Of a stretch of 64,000 nt of DNA, positions 23,526 through 33,732 are shown one piece after another (the stretch's first letter is position 1; each line of letters opens with the position of its first letter). This DNA is from Distichodus sexfasciatus (lineage: Eukaryota; Chordata; Actinopteri; Characiformes; Distichodontidae). The translations under genes and the position numbers were made by a program. Under the pieces are notes generated by a model. It worked only from the letters and a program-made list of their open reading frames with translations. It was not told the DNA's origin and searched no databases. Where the stretch lies: contig JAVGVS010000294.1 in the NCBI GenBank assembly GCA_032718565.1, positions 286,354 through 350,353 of the forward strand, written 5' to 3'.

Positions 23526-24377
23526 TGTTATGTCTCCCCCAGGACAGTTGGCCCCACCGGCCACTAGTGGCCACTAGAGACTCTGTATATAGTTCAGTTG
23601 GGTTCAGGGTTCATGGTGTGTATATATCCTTATATGGTTCTGTGGTGTTGGTTCCTCCCCTTGTGTCTAGTTGTGTGTAATCCATTGGTTGTTCCCTAGT
23701 TGTCTGTGTAGTCTGATGAGATTAGCCCCTATATAAGTTCAGTCCTTTGTTTCAGTCTTTTTCCGTGCACCTTCACATTCCATGTCCTCAAATGATCCTG
23801 CTGTATACCCTGAGACTCTGCCATGCCCTTGTCTGCCATTTGATGTCTCCCATTCCGTCTGAGATCCAAGTTAAGTTTGTCTTTGTCATGTGCTTTGTGT
23901 TAGTGTCTGTTAGATCTTTAGTAAATAATTTAGAAGTCAGAGTAGCTGTTAGCATAGCACACTTAGCATTAGCATTAGCGTAGTTAGTTTTAACATAGTC
24001 ACTTCCTGTTGACCTTTCCCCTTTAGTATGAGCTTTAGCAATTAGCATTAGCATAGGGTTAGCCATTAGTTTAGGATTAGTATTAGGTTCATTTAGGTTG
24101 TACTTCCATGTCTGTTCCAGTTCCTCTCTTCCCCTCGTTATAATTTCTGTCCCCGATCTAGTCTGTCTTTAGTCCCAGCCTGTACCTGTTCCTGTTCCCC
24201 GAGTTAGCCATAGGGTTTTGTGTAGTGAATGTGTAGCCTGTCTCCATGTCTGTGTCTTGTGTACTTGTTCACTCTGTTTCCTCCCTCCTGATTCCTTGTC
24301 TGCCAGTCTTGTAAATAAACACAATATGCCTAGAAAACCTTTCTCCAACTCGCATCCGCTCCATACCCGCAACATGA
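23526..24377 (+). repeat. 5' LTR of the non-autonomous element
   Basis: Starts TGTTATGTCTCCCCCAGG. Contains TTAGCATTAGC-type short repeats at 23945-24075, an AATAAA at about 24315 and a 3' segment nearly identical to 27720-28000. It is longer than the 3' LTR because that copy lacks an internal block of several hundred bases. Its last bases read CATGAAA rather than CATGACA. Confidence 0.75.
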
Positions 24378-24997
24378 AAGATGCATGGACCTACTTCATG
24401 GATGCAGCAGGAAGCGTTTGGCCTGCTGAGCACCTGGAGCTCATTACCCGGATGGACGAGCCCTGGGAGGTGCATGATGCAGCCAGGACCCATCGGCTTG
24501 AGGGGCGTACTGAGCCCAGCCGCTTCTCCCCCTCCAAACTGTTATGCTACCCAGATTCAGACGAAGAGCTGGAGGACTGGTCAGATCCTCGGCGAAATAA
24601 ACCCTGGTGGTTGGGTTCCACCATGAATTCGGAGCAGCTGTTTCCCTGGGACAAGGGCTCGGACCAGGAGCTGGAAGAAGAGCTGGACCTCCTGGGGGGA
24701 AAGCCCTGGTGGTGGAGTCTCCCCATAATTCTGACGAGTGCTATCATCAGTGATGGAGATGGAGGCTCGCACAGGGTCAAGAAATGGAGGAGGCGGGGCC
24801 AGGCACGCCGCTGCACCTCTGATGTCCAGGCTTCCCGGATCACGATGACCCAGCGTCCGCATCAAGGTCTGTCTAGTGCTCGCACGCAGCCAGCTCCTGC
24901 CCCCAAGAAGGCCCAAGTGTCCAGACTACTTCCACAAGCTCCATACCCACGCCCTTTGGCTTCTCTGGACTTCACTCCACTCACCCAGCCCCAGTGA
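24374..24997 (+). CDS. Acidic Trp-rich protein of the non-autonomous LTR element
   Basis: An open frame of about 207 codons from ATG (MKDAWTYFMDAAG) to TGA, starting at the LTR boundary. The frame is also open upstream inside the LTR, so an ATG at 24335 is an alternative start. The central part holds two diverged copies of an acidic plus KPWW module (DSDEELEDW...NKPWW and GSDQELEEELDL...GKPWWW). A basic stretch (RVKKWRRRGQARR) follows near residue 140, then a Pro/Gln-rich tail. Its position just after the 5' LTR is that of gag, and a basic region after an acidic domain could bind nucleic acid. No capsid or zinc-knuckle motif is visible. Function unknown. Confidence 0.5.
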   Translation: MKDAWTYFMDAAGSVWPAEHLELITRMDEPWEVHDAARTHRLEGRTEPSRFSPSKLLCYPDSDEELEDWSDPRRNKPWWLGSTMNSEQLFPWDKGSDQELEEELDLLGGKPWWWSLPIILTSAIISDGDGGSHRVKKWRRRGQARRCTSDVQASRITMTQRPHQGLSSARTQPAPAPKKAQVSRLLPQAPYPRPLASLDFTPLTQPQ

Positions 24998-25108
24998 CTG
25001 TCGGGAACCGTGGAACAACTCCAGGGGGTGAAAGAAGCACTGGAGACCTTCTCGGCTCACAGACCAGCGCAGGAGTGTCTCTATGCCTTCAACACACTCC
25101 CGGGGCTC

Positions 25109-26285
25109 TCGCTGGTTCATCTCAGACGATCTCACCTGGACCACCAACACCACCTCCATCACCAAAAAGGCCCAGCAGCGTCTCCACTTCCTGAGACGGC
25201 TGAAGCGAGCCAACCTGCCCCCTCCCACTCTCACTGCGTTTTACAGGGGCACCATAGAGAGCGTCCTGACCAGCTGCATCTCCGCCTGGTTTGGTAACAG
25301 TGCTGTTGCCGATATCAGGCGGCTTCAAAGGATTGTCAAGGCAGCTGGCAACATCATCGGAGCCTCTCTTCCGCCGCTGCAGGACATCTTCTAGAAGTGC
25401 TGCATCAGAAGGGCCTCCTGCATTGTGCTCAACCCCTCACACCCTTCACACAGACTGTTCACACTCCTTCCATCTGGCAGACGCTTTCGTAGCATCAGGT
25501 CTCGATCCTCCAGGATGCATGATAGCTTCTTCCCACAAGCCATCAGACTCTTGAACTCACTCCCAGCCATCATACTTCCCCCCACACACACACCTGGACT
25601 GCGAAAAAACTGATTCTGTTGCACCATTGCACTTTACTTTACACACAACCATCACTTTGATGCACAATAACTACTGCAGTGTTATGACACTGCACTGCTG
25701 CCACTTATTTGCACAAACATTATACGCTGCTGTACAAATGTTTGCACATACACTGAACATTGTACACATAAATAGCTGAATATAGTATCTGTCATATTAT
25801 AACCTTCTACCTCTTGCACATCCAATGCAAAATGTCAATTTGCACCTGTTTAAATGTTTGCATATTTGCACATATACTGAACATTGTACTTGAAAATAGT
25901 CCGGATATAGTATCTGTCATATTATAACTCTACCTCTTGCACATTCAGTGTAAATGTCAACTTCAATCTGTTAAGAATACTGCATCCTGACTTGACAAAA
26001 TATTTACCTCTATGTCTATTTCTAGCTTCTAATTATATTTAAAACTCCCTGTCTAGTTTAAAATGTATATTGCATATTGTATAGTTTAAAATGTATATTG
26101 TTTAATGTATATTTCAGTATTTTTACTTATTTATTGTCTATCCCATGTGCCTAGTTGTGCCACTGCCTATTTATTCTCTGTTCTACTGTTCTCTGTTTGT
26201 TTGCACTGGAAATAACCTGGAGCCACATCGTCTCGTCTCTCTATGTATCTGTACAGTATATAGCAGAGATGACAATAAAGTTGAC
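25109..26285 (+). mobile_element. 5'-truncated LINE A inside the non-autonomous element
   Basis: Begins within the RT thumb (VHLRRSHLDHQ in one frame, ISDDLTWTTNTTSITKKAQ in the next) and continues through LLPSGRRFRSIRSRSSRM and LLNSLPAI to a 3' UTR. It ends in ACAGTATATAGCAGAGATGA, AATAAAG and a TTGACTT-repeat tail at 26278-26300. It matches LINE A at 9715-10840 and the tail at 35345-35595. Confidence 0.85.
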
Positions 26286-26299
26286 TTTGACTTTGACTT

Positions 26300-27488
26300 T
26301 GAAGGTGCATGCCCCGTCCCTGCCGGGCCACAACCCACGCCAGCTGGCATCCCCCATCTTTGACCCGGGCCAGTCTGCATCTATGGCCCTCAGGACTTTC
26401 AAGTCTGTTCCAGGGGTGCTCGAGCCCATCAAGTCTGTTCCAGGGGCACTTGAGCCCGTCAAGTTTGTTCCAGGGGCGATCGCGCCTGCACCGTCTGTGC
26501 AGGAAAGGCCCCAGCAGCCCACGTCTGCCCAGGAGGCACTCACACAGAGCGAATCTGCCCGAGAGGTGCTCATGCCGAGCAAGTCTGCCCAGGAGGCTTT
26601 GCAGCATGAGCCTGCTGCCGAGGAGGCCTTGCAGCCAGAGCCTGCTCCCAGAAAGACTGCTCGACCCACGCCTGCTCCCAGAGAGGCCGCCCGGCGCCCT
26701 TCAGCCTCCAAGTTGTCTGCCCGGCGCCCTTCAGCCTCCAAGTCGGCCGCCCAGCGCCCTCCAGCAACCAAGTCGGCCGCCCGGCACCCTCCTGTACTGA
26801 AGCCGTCTGCCCGGCTCCTGTCTGCTGCCACGCCGCCTGCCCGGCTCCTGCCTGCAGCTATGCCATCCGTCGGACTCCCACCTGCAGCCACGCTTTCTGC
26901 CCAGCTCCTGCCTGCAGCCACGCTTTCTGCCCAGCTCCTGCCTGCAGCCACGCTTTCTGCCCAGCTCCTGCCTGCAGCCACGCCTTCTGCCCAGCTCCTG
27001 CCTGCAGCCACGCCTTCTGCCCAGCTCCTGCCTGCAGCCACGCCTTCTGCCCAGCTCCTGCCTGCAGCCACACCATCTGCCCTGCCACACTGACCGACGT
27101 GCTCCCGCCTGCATCCCTGTTGGCCGTCCTGCTCCCACCTGCATCCCTGTTGGCCGTCCTGCTCCCACCTGCATCCCCGTTGGCCGTCCTGCTCCCGCCT
27201 GCATCCCCGTTGGCCGTCCTGCTCCCGCCTGCATCCCCGTTGGCCGTCCTGCTCCCGCCTGCAGTCCAGTCGGCCGCCAGGTCCCCGTCTGCACCCAAAT
27301 CAGCCGTCAGGCTCCCACCTGTGCCTAAGTCAGATGCCACAGCCTGGTTTTCCTCTCATGCGGACAGTTCAAAACTGCCAGCCCGGAGTAAACTGTGGAG
27401 ACTATTGATCTCCGGGTGCCCTGGAGCCCCTACCGCTACTTGGACTACAGAGCTTGGGCATGCCAAGGGTCGCGCCTTATGGGGGTTC
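26300..27488 (+). pseudogene. Decapeptide-repeat protein (locus 2), C-terminal part
   Basis: Downstream of the inserted LINE the frame continues as Pro/Ala/Ser-rich repeats. Early units are of the form SVPGVLEPIK and EALQPEPAP, then SASKSAAQRPP, then a uniform block ATLSAQLLPA (26881-27075). A stop at about 27091 is followed by a second frame with PPASPLAVLL repeats (27102-27260) and a unique C-terminal tail to the 3' LTR. The EALQPxPA unit is shared with the minus-strand arrays at 11332-12886 and 61061-62450. Proline-rich, probably disordered; no catalytic motif. Confidence 0.5.
26881..27260 (+). repeat. 30-bp tandem repeats (locus 2)
   Basis: Block one is about 6.5 near-identical 30-bp units (CCTGCAGCCACGCTTTCTGC...). 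Block two is about 5.5 units (GCATCCCCGTTGGCCGTCCT...). The homogeneity within each block suggests recent amplification by unequal exchange or slippage. Confidence 0.95.
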
Positions 27489-28005
27489 TGTCATGTCTCC
27501 CCAGGACAGTTGGCCCCACACTTAGCATTAGCATAGTCACTTCCTGTTAACCCTTCCCTTTTAGTATTAGCATTACCACTTAACATTAGCTGTTAACATA
27601 GCACACTTAGCATAGTTAGCTTTAGCATAGTCACTTCCTGTTGACCTTTCCCCTTTAGTATTAGCTTTAGCATTTAGCATTAGCATAGCGTTAGCCATTA
27701 GCTTAGGATTAGTATTAGGTTCACTTAGGTTGTTCTCCCATGTCTGTTCCAGTTCCTCTCTTCCCCTCGTTATAATTCCTGTCCCCGATCTAGTCTCTCT
27801 TTAGTCCCAGCCTGTTCCTGTTCCCCGAGTTAGCCATAGGGTTTTGTATAGTGAATGTGTAGCCTGTCTCCACGTCTGTGTCTTGTGTACTTGTTCACTC
27901 TGTTTCCTCCCTCCTGATTCCTTGTCTGCCAGTCTTGTAAATAAACACAATATGCCTAGAAAACCTTCCTGCAACTTGCGTCCGCTCCATACCCACAACA
28001 TGACA
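27489..28005 (+). repeat. 3' LTR of the non-autonomous element
   Basis: Starts TGTCATGTCTCCCC, ends CCCACAACATGACA and abuts the CCAAC duplication. Compared with the 5' LTR it lacks the block after GTTGGCCCCA and has a rearranged TTAGCAT-repeat region. Confidence 0.8.
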
Positions 28006-28274
28006 CCAACATAATTCACAGCACATAAACATGAGGGTGACGAACACAAAGGAGGCCTCTGGCTGACCGGTTTAAATAACCCAAACTAATAATGTAAATT
28101 AGTGCACTACCCAATCCCAGAAGTGAAAGTAACAATGCATGGCTGAAAAAAATGATGAGCAAAGGTGTGATCTAAACAGAATCTAACCTACTAGGTAGGG
28201 AACATGAAGTGAGACAATAAACATGAAAGTGGGTGCGGTCTAACCAGGGAGTGAACTACTTGCTAGTTCTGACA

Positions 28275-28579
28275 CATGTATAACTCCTGCACTTTTCTGT
28301 TAATTGACTGTGTTGCCTTCCTGCACAAAAGCACAGTGAAGACTTGCTTTTATTTCCTGCCATTCCATCCAATTGAACTATTAATTTGTGGCTACTGGCA
28401 GACCCCCGGATGGTCATTGTCATGTGGCAATTGTATTCTCATATTTCTGAAAAATGTTTTCTGCTGTATGCTTTCCCTTGAACCTCTCACAAGAGAGCAT
28501 GACTGTATGAAGCTCAAAGTTTAAAATGAAATGACCAGTTATACCCAAAAATGATCGCATGTTCCTGCTAGACCAGATA
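28275..28579. other. Unassigned sequence
   Basis: Between the LTR and the hAT fragment; no motif recognised. Confidence 0.4.
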
Positions 28580-29517
28580 TCAACAGTCACACATGTGTTG
28601 AACCTTTTTCATTAGTACATTTAGCTGTTTTTTAATGTCATCTGCACGTTGTGGAATAAGCTTTTGACAGGTGCTTGCGACTTGGCATTGTAAATGAGGT
28701 TCAGCCAAATGGAGAATCTTGCAAAAGTCCTTGTCTTCAACAGTTGACAAAGGATGCATCCCATTAACAATGTAGTCTACAATGCTATCTGTAAGCTCCA
28801 ACTGATGATGGTTGGTTGGTGGCTGGCAATTTTGTAGTGAGGTCAAGCAAGTTATTCTGTCCAGACTTAATTGACCTTTTGTTGGTGAGTGTAGCTGTGT
28901 CACTAAGAATCTCAGGATGATTCCTCTGGAAAAATAAAACAAATAAACAAAACACCATTAGGTCAACTGTGATTGACTCCAATGTTCATGTGTCTCCAAA
29001 AACTACATACAGCACGAGACATATTGTGACCACAATCAGTTATTTAATTTAACTAAATGATGGTAACTGGAAAGGCTCAATTTTTGGACTGAGCATTGAT
29101 GCCTGACAAGGTAAAGAAAGTGTAGTACAAGTGCCAGACATATTAAGTGATATTGATTGTATTAAATCTTTGTGTCCCATGCACAATTTTATGCATGCAA
29201 CAACATAAACAAAATTATTTTTGCTCTACATTGGTAAATAACCAAATGTCCACATTTATTATCTAAGGATAAAATTATATCTGTGTGATTCTTTTGTGGA
29301 AATGTTGTTCATATGTAAGTGTTTTTAAAGTACCTGTTCCACAAACAGTACTCACCTGTAGATGACGTTTAAAATTTGATGTAGCTCGGATGGATCCATG
29401 AACAGGTATACCACAATGATTGCAGACTGCTTTATGGTTACCTAAAGTTGTACGAGTCGGTTCACCAAAATGATCCATTATACTGGTCTTCCCAGACATT
29501 CCAGATTTCTCAGCCAT
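28580..29517 (-). pseudogene. hAT transposase N-terminal fragment with BED zinc finger
   Basis: Exon 1 runs from ATG at 29517 to 29356, with donor AG|GTGAGT. It encodes MAEKSGMSGKTSIMDHF and a BED finger with C-x2-C (CNHC) and H at its end (FKRHLQ). Exon 2 starts at 28925 after acceptor TTTTTCCAG and begins RNHPEIL. Only after splicing does the second His of the BED finger fall in place (H-x4-H), which supports the intron. The following text (ELTDSIVDYIVNG, HPLSTVEDKDFCKIL) is the typical hAT transposase region before the catalytic domain. A frameshift lies near 28786. The catalytic and C-terminal dimerisation domains are missing. The right end of the parent element may be at 30119. Confidence 0.75.
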
Positions 29518-29727
29518 TGTCAGTTTAATAGGTTAATCCAAATCTATGTGTTAATTTTGCAGTCCAGGGTTCATACACAAATCAGATTCTCAAAACAGTC
29601 CAAGATCATACACAAAAAGCTATCCAAATATGATCAAATTCTTTTCACTCAAACTAACAGGAAAATCTCCAAACTTACACCCTCAAAATGGGCCCTCACT
29701 GGCTTACATTTATACTCCCTTCACCTT

Positions 29728-29751
29728 GCATGGAATTTTGGGAAATGTAGT
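29728..29751 (-). promoter_or_regulatory. ZNF143/Staf-like motif upstream of the hAT transposase
   Basis: On the minus strand the sequence reads ACTACATTTCCCAAAATTCC followed by ATGC. This is close to the SBS motif (ACTACAATTCCCAGAATGC) bound by ZNF143 in vertebrate promoters. It lies about 210 bp upstream of the transposase ATG, in promoter position. This is a sequence match only. Confidence 0.45.
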
Positions 29752-29989
29752 TTAAGAAAATCTTGTTAGGGACACGCAGAGTGACACATGCAAAAAAGAA
29801 TCATATTTAATATTTTACTTCTTTAAATATGACTATAATTTGTGAAATGATCATGCTTAACATATTAAACATACAGTATTTTGTATTTCTTTTATATGTT
29901 TGTTGTTTGTGATTTACAATATTTAATGTACTATAGACTATTAAGCAAATCAAGTCAGATTATTTTATTTAGCAACTCAAGTGGAATTT

Positions 29990-30119
29990 AGTTGAATTTA
30001 TTTGATTTCAATTCTGTTTCCTGACATTCCAATTCAATTCCAATTCCATTTCCATTCCAGGAAGTGAATTGGAATTTACCATTCATTCTCAATTCAATTC
30101 ATGAATGGCCCCAACCCTG
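29990..30119 (-). mobile_element. hAT-type terminal region (right end)
   Basis: Read on the minus strand the end starts CAGGGTTGGGGCCATTC, followed by AATTGAATT-rich subterminal repeats (29990-30100). The CAGGG start fits hAT ends. It lies about 600 bp upstream of the BED exon, where the 5' terminus of that transposon is expected. No left terminus was found. Confidence 0.5.
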
Positions 30120-30123
30120 GTCG

Positions 30124-30440
30124 TCAGGGTGGTTGAGGGGTGAACCAGTGCCGGGGAGCAGGTGGTGAGCATCGAGCAGCGTGGTGTGGTCTGAGAAGGG
30201 GCCGGCGGCAGGGTACGAGGCAAGGAGCTGGCCTCAGATGGGAGAAAAGACATTGGTCAATCCGCAGGGCGAGTTGGATCAGTCCCTCCAGCGTGGCTGG
30301 GCACTCCCGTCTGGCGAGATCATCCTTGATCCAGGAAGCCAACCCCTCGAAGTAGGCGGTCCGGAGTGCGGCATCTCCCCAAGTGGTCTGCACAGCAAGA
30401 GTGTGGAAGTCCGCGGTGTAGTGACTCACGGATGCTGAGC
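30124..30440 (-). pseudogene. Gypsy gag fragment
   Basis: The minus-strand frame (SHYTADFHTLAVQTTWGDAA...) is nearly the same protein as 47970-48190 of the gypsy copy (SVSHYTVDFRTLAVQTTWGD, then LEGLIQLTLRIDQRL). It is the retrotransposon capsid-like gag region. It abuts the hAT end at 30119, and no LTR is attached. Confidence 0.75.
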
Positions 30441-30719
30441 CTTGCCGTGCGTGACATCACCTCTGCCCAAAATACACAATGCCAAGTAGGCGTTACTTTT
30501 CGGACGTCGAGTTACCAGAGTTGTTACATTTTACATTTTATGAGTTAAATTTTATTTATTTAAATTTGTAAAGAAAATTTGTTATTAAAATAAAGCATTA
30601 TATTAAAGAAAATTAGATTTTTGTTTGTATTTGCTGTAGAGCTGCCACTATTATAAAAGTAACTAGTAAACAGGGAAAGTAACTACCGCGTTACATTAAA
30701 AAAAAACCATTTTTTTATA

Positions 30720-30867
30720 TCGATGTCGTCAACTACTCGCAGCAGCTCTAATTTTCTGTTATCTGGGAAAAAAATCGGTATCGGAAAAATCGGTATCGGC
30801 TGATCACACTTACAAAAAAATCGGTAATCGGAATCGGCCAAGAAAATTGCAATCGGTGCATCCCTAG
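30720..30867 (-). mobile_element. hAT-type MITE end
   Basis: The minus strand starts CTAGGGATGCACCGATTGC and continues with CCGATTxCGATT repeats (30770-30850). This is a recurrent fish hAT terminus. The opposite end was not found. Confidence 0.5.
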
Positions 30868-33229
30868 AAAGTACAGTGTTAGATCAATTTCTACAAAATT
30901 CCCATTTTCAGTTTGCATCAAAAGGCATTTAAGCACTTACTGTGCATATGCTGTTGGCAGAGTTTGGGCAGCGTAACTTTCTCGCTGTGAGTCCGTGAGA
31001 GGAGTGTCTGTTGAAAATTAAGACCAGTGACGCGATGTAAAAAGCCCGCCAACGGCATGGGTTGGAGGTTGAAGACGCAATTTGAAAAGATTGGAGGTTG
31101 GGCACAGAGTTAGAAGAGCTCAGCCTGTCTAACCAAGGTATAATGGTTGTGGAAAGATCACTGTTTTATTCTGGCCTGTAACACACAACACACCACACTA
31201 TACAATACGTGCAGTCCAACACAACTCTCTCACTCCAAACTCCATTTCCAAACAGCTAATTGTTTCCTAAAGAATTTAAAACACTAATTACGGAAAAGAG
31301 AGGGGAAACCGACCTGTAACACACAGCACAGTGAGCGCACTCCAACATAACCCTTGCACTCCCTCACTCTCACTTAGGCCACTGCAGCCAAACAGAAAAA
31401 CACACATTTGCAAACAAAAATTGTTTGCTAAAATAAAATAAATAATATTAATAATAATAAAACAATTAACACAGAAGTTATATAATATAAAGAAGAAAGA
31501 AATATAATATAAATATAAATGAACTCGGATACATATCTCAGATGGTTGGCTCAGAAGACCCAGAGGTCTGACTTCCTGGACAGCCTGAGCGGTATAATAG
31601 TCAGTGCAAGTTCACACACCATATTAACTAGTGCAAAGTTCAGTTCATACAGAAAAAATGAATAAACTGACGTTCATAGTTCACCATTTTAATTTAGCAC
31701 TAGCTCACTTTTTTACCTGTTTCATTCATCACAAATAAGACAGTAACCCTATATTACTAAAATTTTATCTGGACCTGAACAGTGACTCAAAAATCTGAAT
31801 CAGCTCTTCTTTAGTAAATGTTCTTCAGTTCACATTTCATAGAAAAATTAACATTGTAACAATAATAATAATGATAATAATAGCAGATCGCTTTATGAGA
31901 TACAATTTTATTTTACATGAAAGTGAATACGAAAGTTCAAACAAGGAGACCTAATGAGCGTCGGCACGTCCAATCGCATAACTCCTAGTTCTGTATATAA
32001 GCAGTAAAACTGGCCTTCTTCGATTTCGCCCGCCTCCTCTCCTCCACCACCTTCGGCTTCCCGTCTTGGTCTGGGGCAGGCTCCTTCGCCTTCCTGCCTG
32101 GTCTCCCAGCCAGATCTGCCGGCTTCAGAGATGAGGGAACCAACGACCAAGCGACGGGCTTCCTCCAAAACTTATCACATACACACTAAAGACAGCTTGT
32201 TTTTGCCAAATAAAATTACTTGTCAATCTAAAACTGAATGGTCTCCTTGGTTGAACTTATTTTTACTTAGAAAGTGTGGCCCATTTGGGACACAGAGACT
32301 TTATAGCCCATGTTCACTGTCTAGGTCTATGCCCATTCCCTGCTGCCTGTTTTGTGAATCCAAATTCTTGTTTAACCAGTCTGTCACAGTCTGAGTATGT
32401 GCATACCCTTGATGGCTAGAAATAAGTGTTTGTTCTCCATATAATAATATCACAATCAATAATGAAAACCAATGAGCACATAACAGTTACTGTTTTGCAG
32501 TGTTGCACTTTCTGTAAACCTCAGCCCACCACACTAATTTGCCAAAATTGATACCTTACCAAATACACTTCAGCCTTACCATAGAACACCTATTGCTGTT
32601 GTTCTTATTCCTTTGCCAAATGCTATGCCAGCCAGACACATAACGTTTACTGTATAGCTCCTTGGCTCTCAAAGTGTGGCGCGGGCAGCACTAGTGGGGA
32701 ATAGTGACTGGACAGGTGGGGTGCAACAAACGGGTATTTTCTTTTTATGCACTGGAAGCATAGGGCCTTGGGAGCATTTGGGCCTGGGAATGTGGACACC
32801 TGGTAACATAGGGCCCTGGAAACACAAGCCAACGGTCAGATGTCTGATAACCGATGAGTTAAAATGACAATCTGCTAGCTGACCAGATAGCCAGGGTTTC
32901 ACTGAAAAGTAAGTTTGTTGGTTTTGCAGCTTATAAAACACTTTGTAGGCCCTTTGGCTTTGTTAAATTGGTAGTAGTGCACATCCCATCTTTCACTGTA
33001 AAGTTAGCTCAACTGTATAAAACAGAAAGTTTTATGTTTTAACATCTTCAAAATAATGATTTATTTGTTCATTTTATCCTTATGCTTTTCGACTCCTTAA
33101 CCAGAACATGAATTGTTTAAAGTTGAAAAAATTACCCAAATATGTTTTTTCAGTGTACTTGTATAACTATAAACATGACAAACAAAGAATCTTAAATTGA
33201 TGTCCATCTGCTGCCTGAGTGAGTGAATC
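30868..33229. other. Mostly unassigned; TATA-containing segment inside
   Basis: Apart from simple AT/AAT stretches (31440-31530, 31860-31880) the sequence holds a possible small transcription unit. TATATAAGC lies at 31995-32003, a CT-rich exon-like stretch at 32025-32130, and AATAAA at 32209, which could be part of an unrecognised LTR. 32740-32830 has imperfect repeats around ATAGGGCC(t/c)TGG. No gene is recognised. Confidence 0.35.
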
Positions 33230-33732
33230 AGCGATCAACGGATCGGAGGGACTAGTGGAAGAAGTGGAAACGCGACTCGAACGATCCGCGACTCAGCAGA
33301 TCCAGGAGATTTGAGTTGGTTCCGTCGTTATTCATCCACACTACAGGAACGTTAGGTAGAAGTCACTGTGCACAGAGAATTTCTGAGGAGAAAGTTGCAT
33401 TCACGCCTTTTCCATCCAAGGTAAGAACCTTAATTTACTACTGTAACCTTACTGAAAGTAGAAATGTAAGCTGCTGATTGGCAGTCATTTTATACAGCTA
33501 ATGTCAGTTAACTTGAGCTAACATTTTGAGCTTGTGAACCAAGTGTTTGTAACTGTAGTTCATCTCAGGTTTTGGTTTATCAACGGGGTTTATTTCACTT
33601 TATAGTAGTAATTTCTTCTTCTGCCGAGTTTTTTGTTGCATTTTTATTTATTGCTTCCCCCAGGCTACGGTTACACAGCGGATCACTCTTCTTGCCCTTG
33701 ACGACCGAGTGGGTTGTCTACTACAGCGTTTG
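33230..33732 (+). other. Candidate 5' exons of the C2H2-finger gene
   Basis: Two exon-like pieces have good splice signals. One ends CATCCAAG|GTAAGA at 33420. The other runs from 33664 (after CCCCCAG) to 33732 (GTTTG|GTAAGG), with 69 nt open in all of one frame. They lie 5' of the large frame at 34008 and are the only clear splice sites there. Assignment to that gene is inferred. Confidence 0.4.

Larger units (their letters stand above)
23526..28005 (+). mobile_element. Non-autonomous LTR retrotransposon with decapeptide-repeat ORF, complete ends
   Basis: Two direct terminal repeats (23526-about 24377 and 27489-28005) bound an internal region of about 3.1 kb. The outer ends read TGTTATGTC and CATGACA, and the element is flanked by the perfect 5-bp duplication CCAAC (23521-23525, 28006-28010). 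A G-rich stretch (TTATGGGGGTTC) just before the right LTR can serve as polypurine tract. There is no protease, RT or integrase. The interior encodes a short acidic Trp-rich protein and a decapeptide-repeat protein, and it has been invaded by a LINE at 25109-26285. It would need enzymes from another element to move. Confidence 0.75.
23138..28274 (-). mobile_element. LTR (family 1) split by a nested LTR element
   Basis: The host LTR is 23138-23520 plus 28006-28274. It starts TGTCATGGTGCC and ends TTCTGACA, with a minus-strand AATAAA about 60 bp inside the left edge. The right part (CTAACCTACTAGGTAGGGAAC, then GAGTGAACTACTT) matches the solo LTR at 34984-35931, which supports one family. Flanking 5-mers differ (TTGTT, CATGT), so either the boundary or the duplication has decayed. 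Confidence 0.6.

Noticed and set aside
26241..27340. Minus-strand frames (up to 276 codons) across the repeat block
   Set aside because: Antisense shadow of the plus-strand repeat frame; no start context or motif.
23133..28279. Target duplication for the host LTR at 23138-28274
   Set aside because: Flanking 5-mers TTGTT and CATGT do not match.
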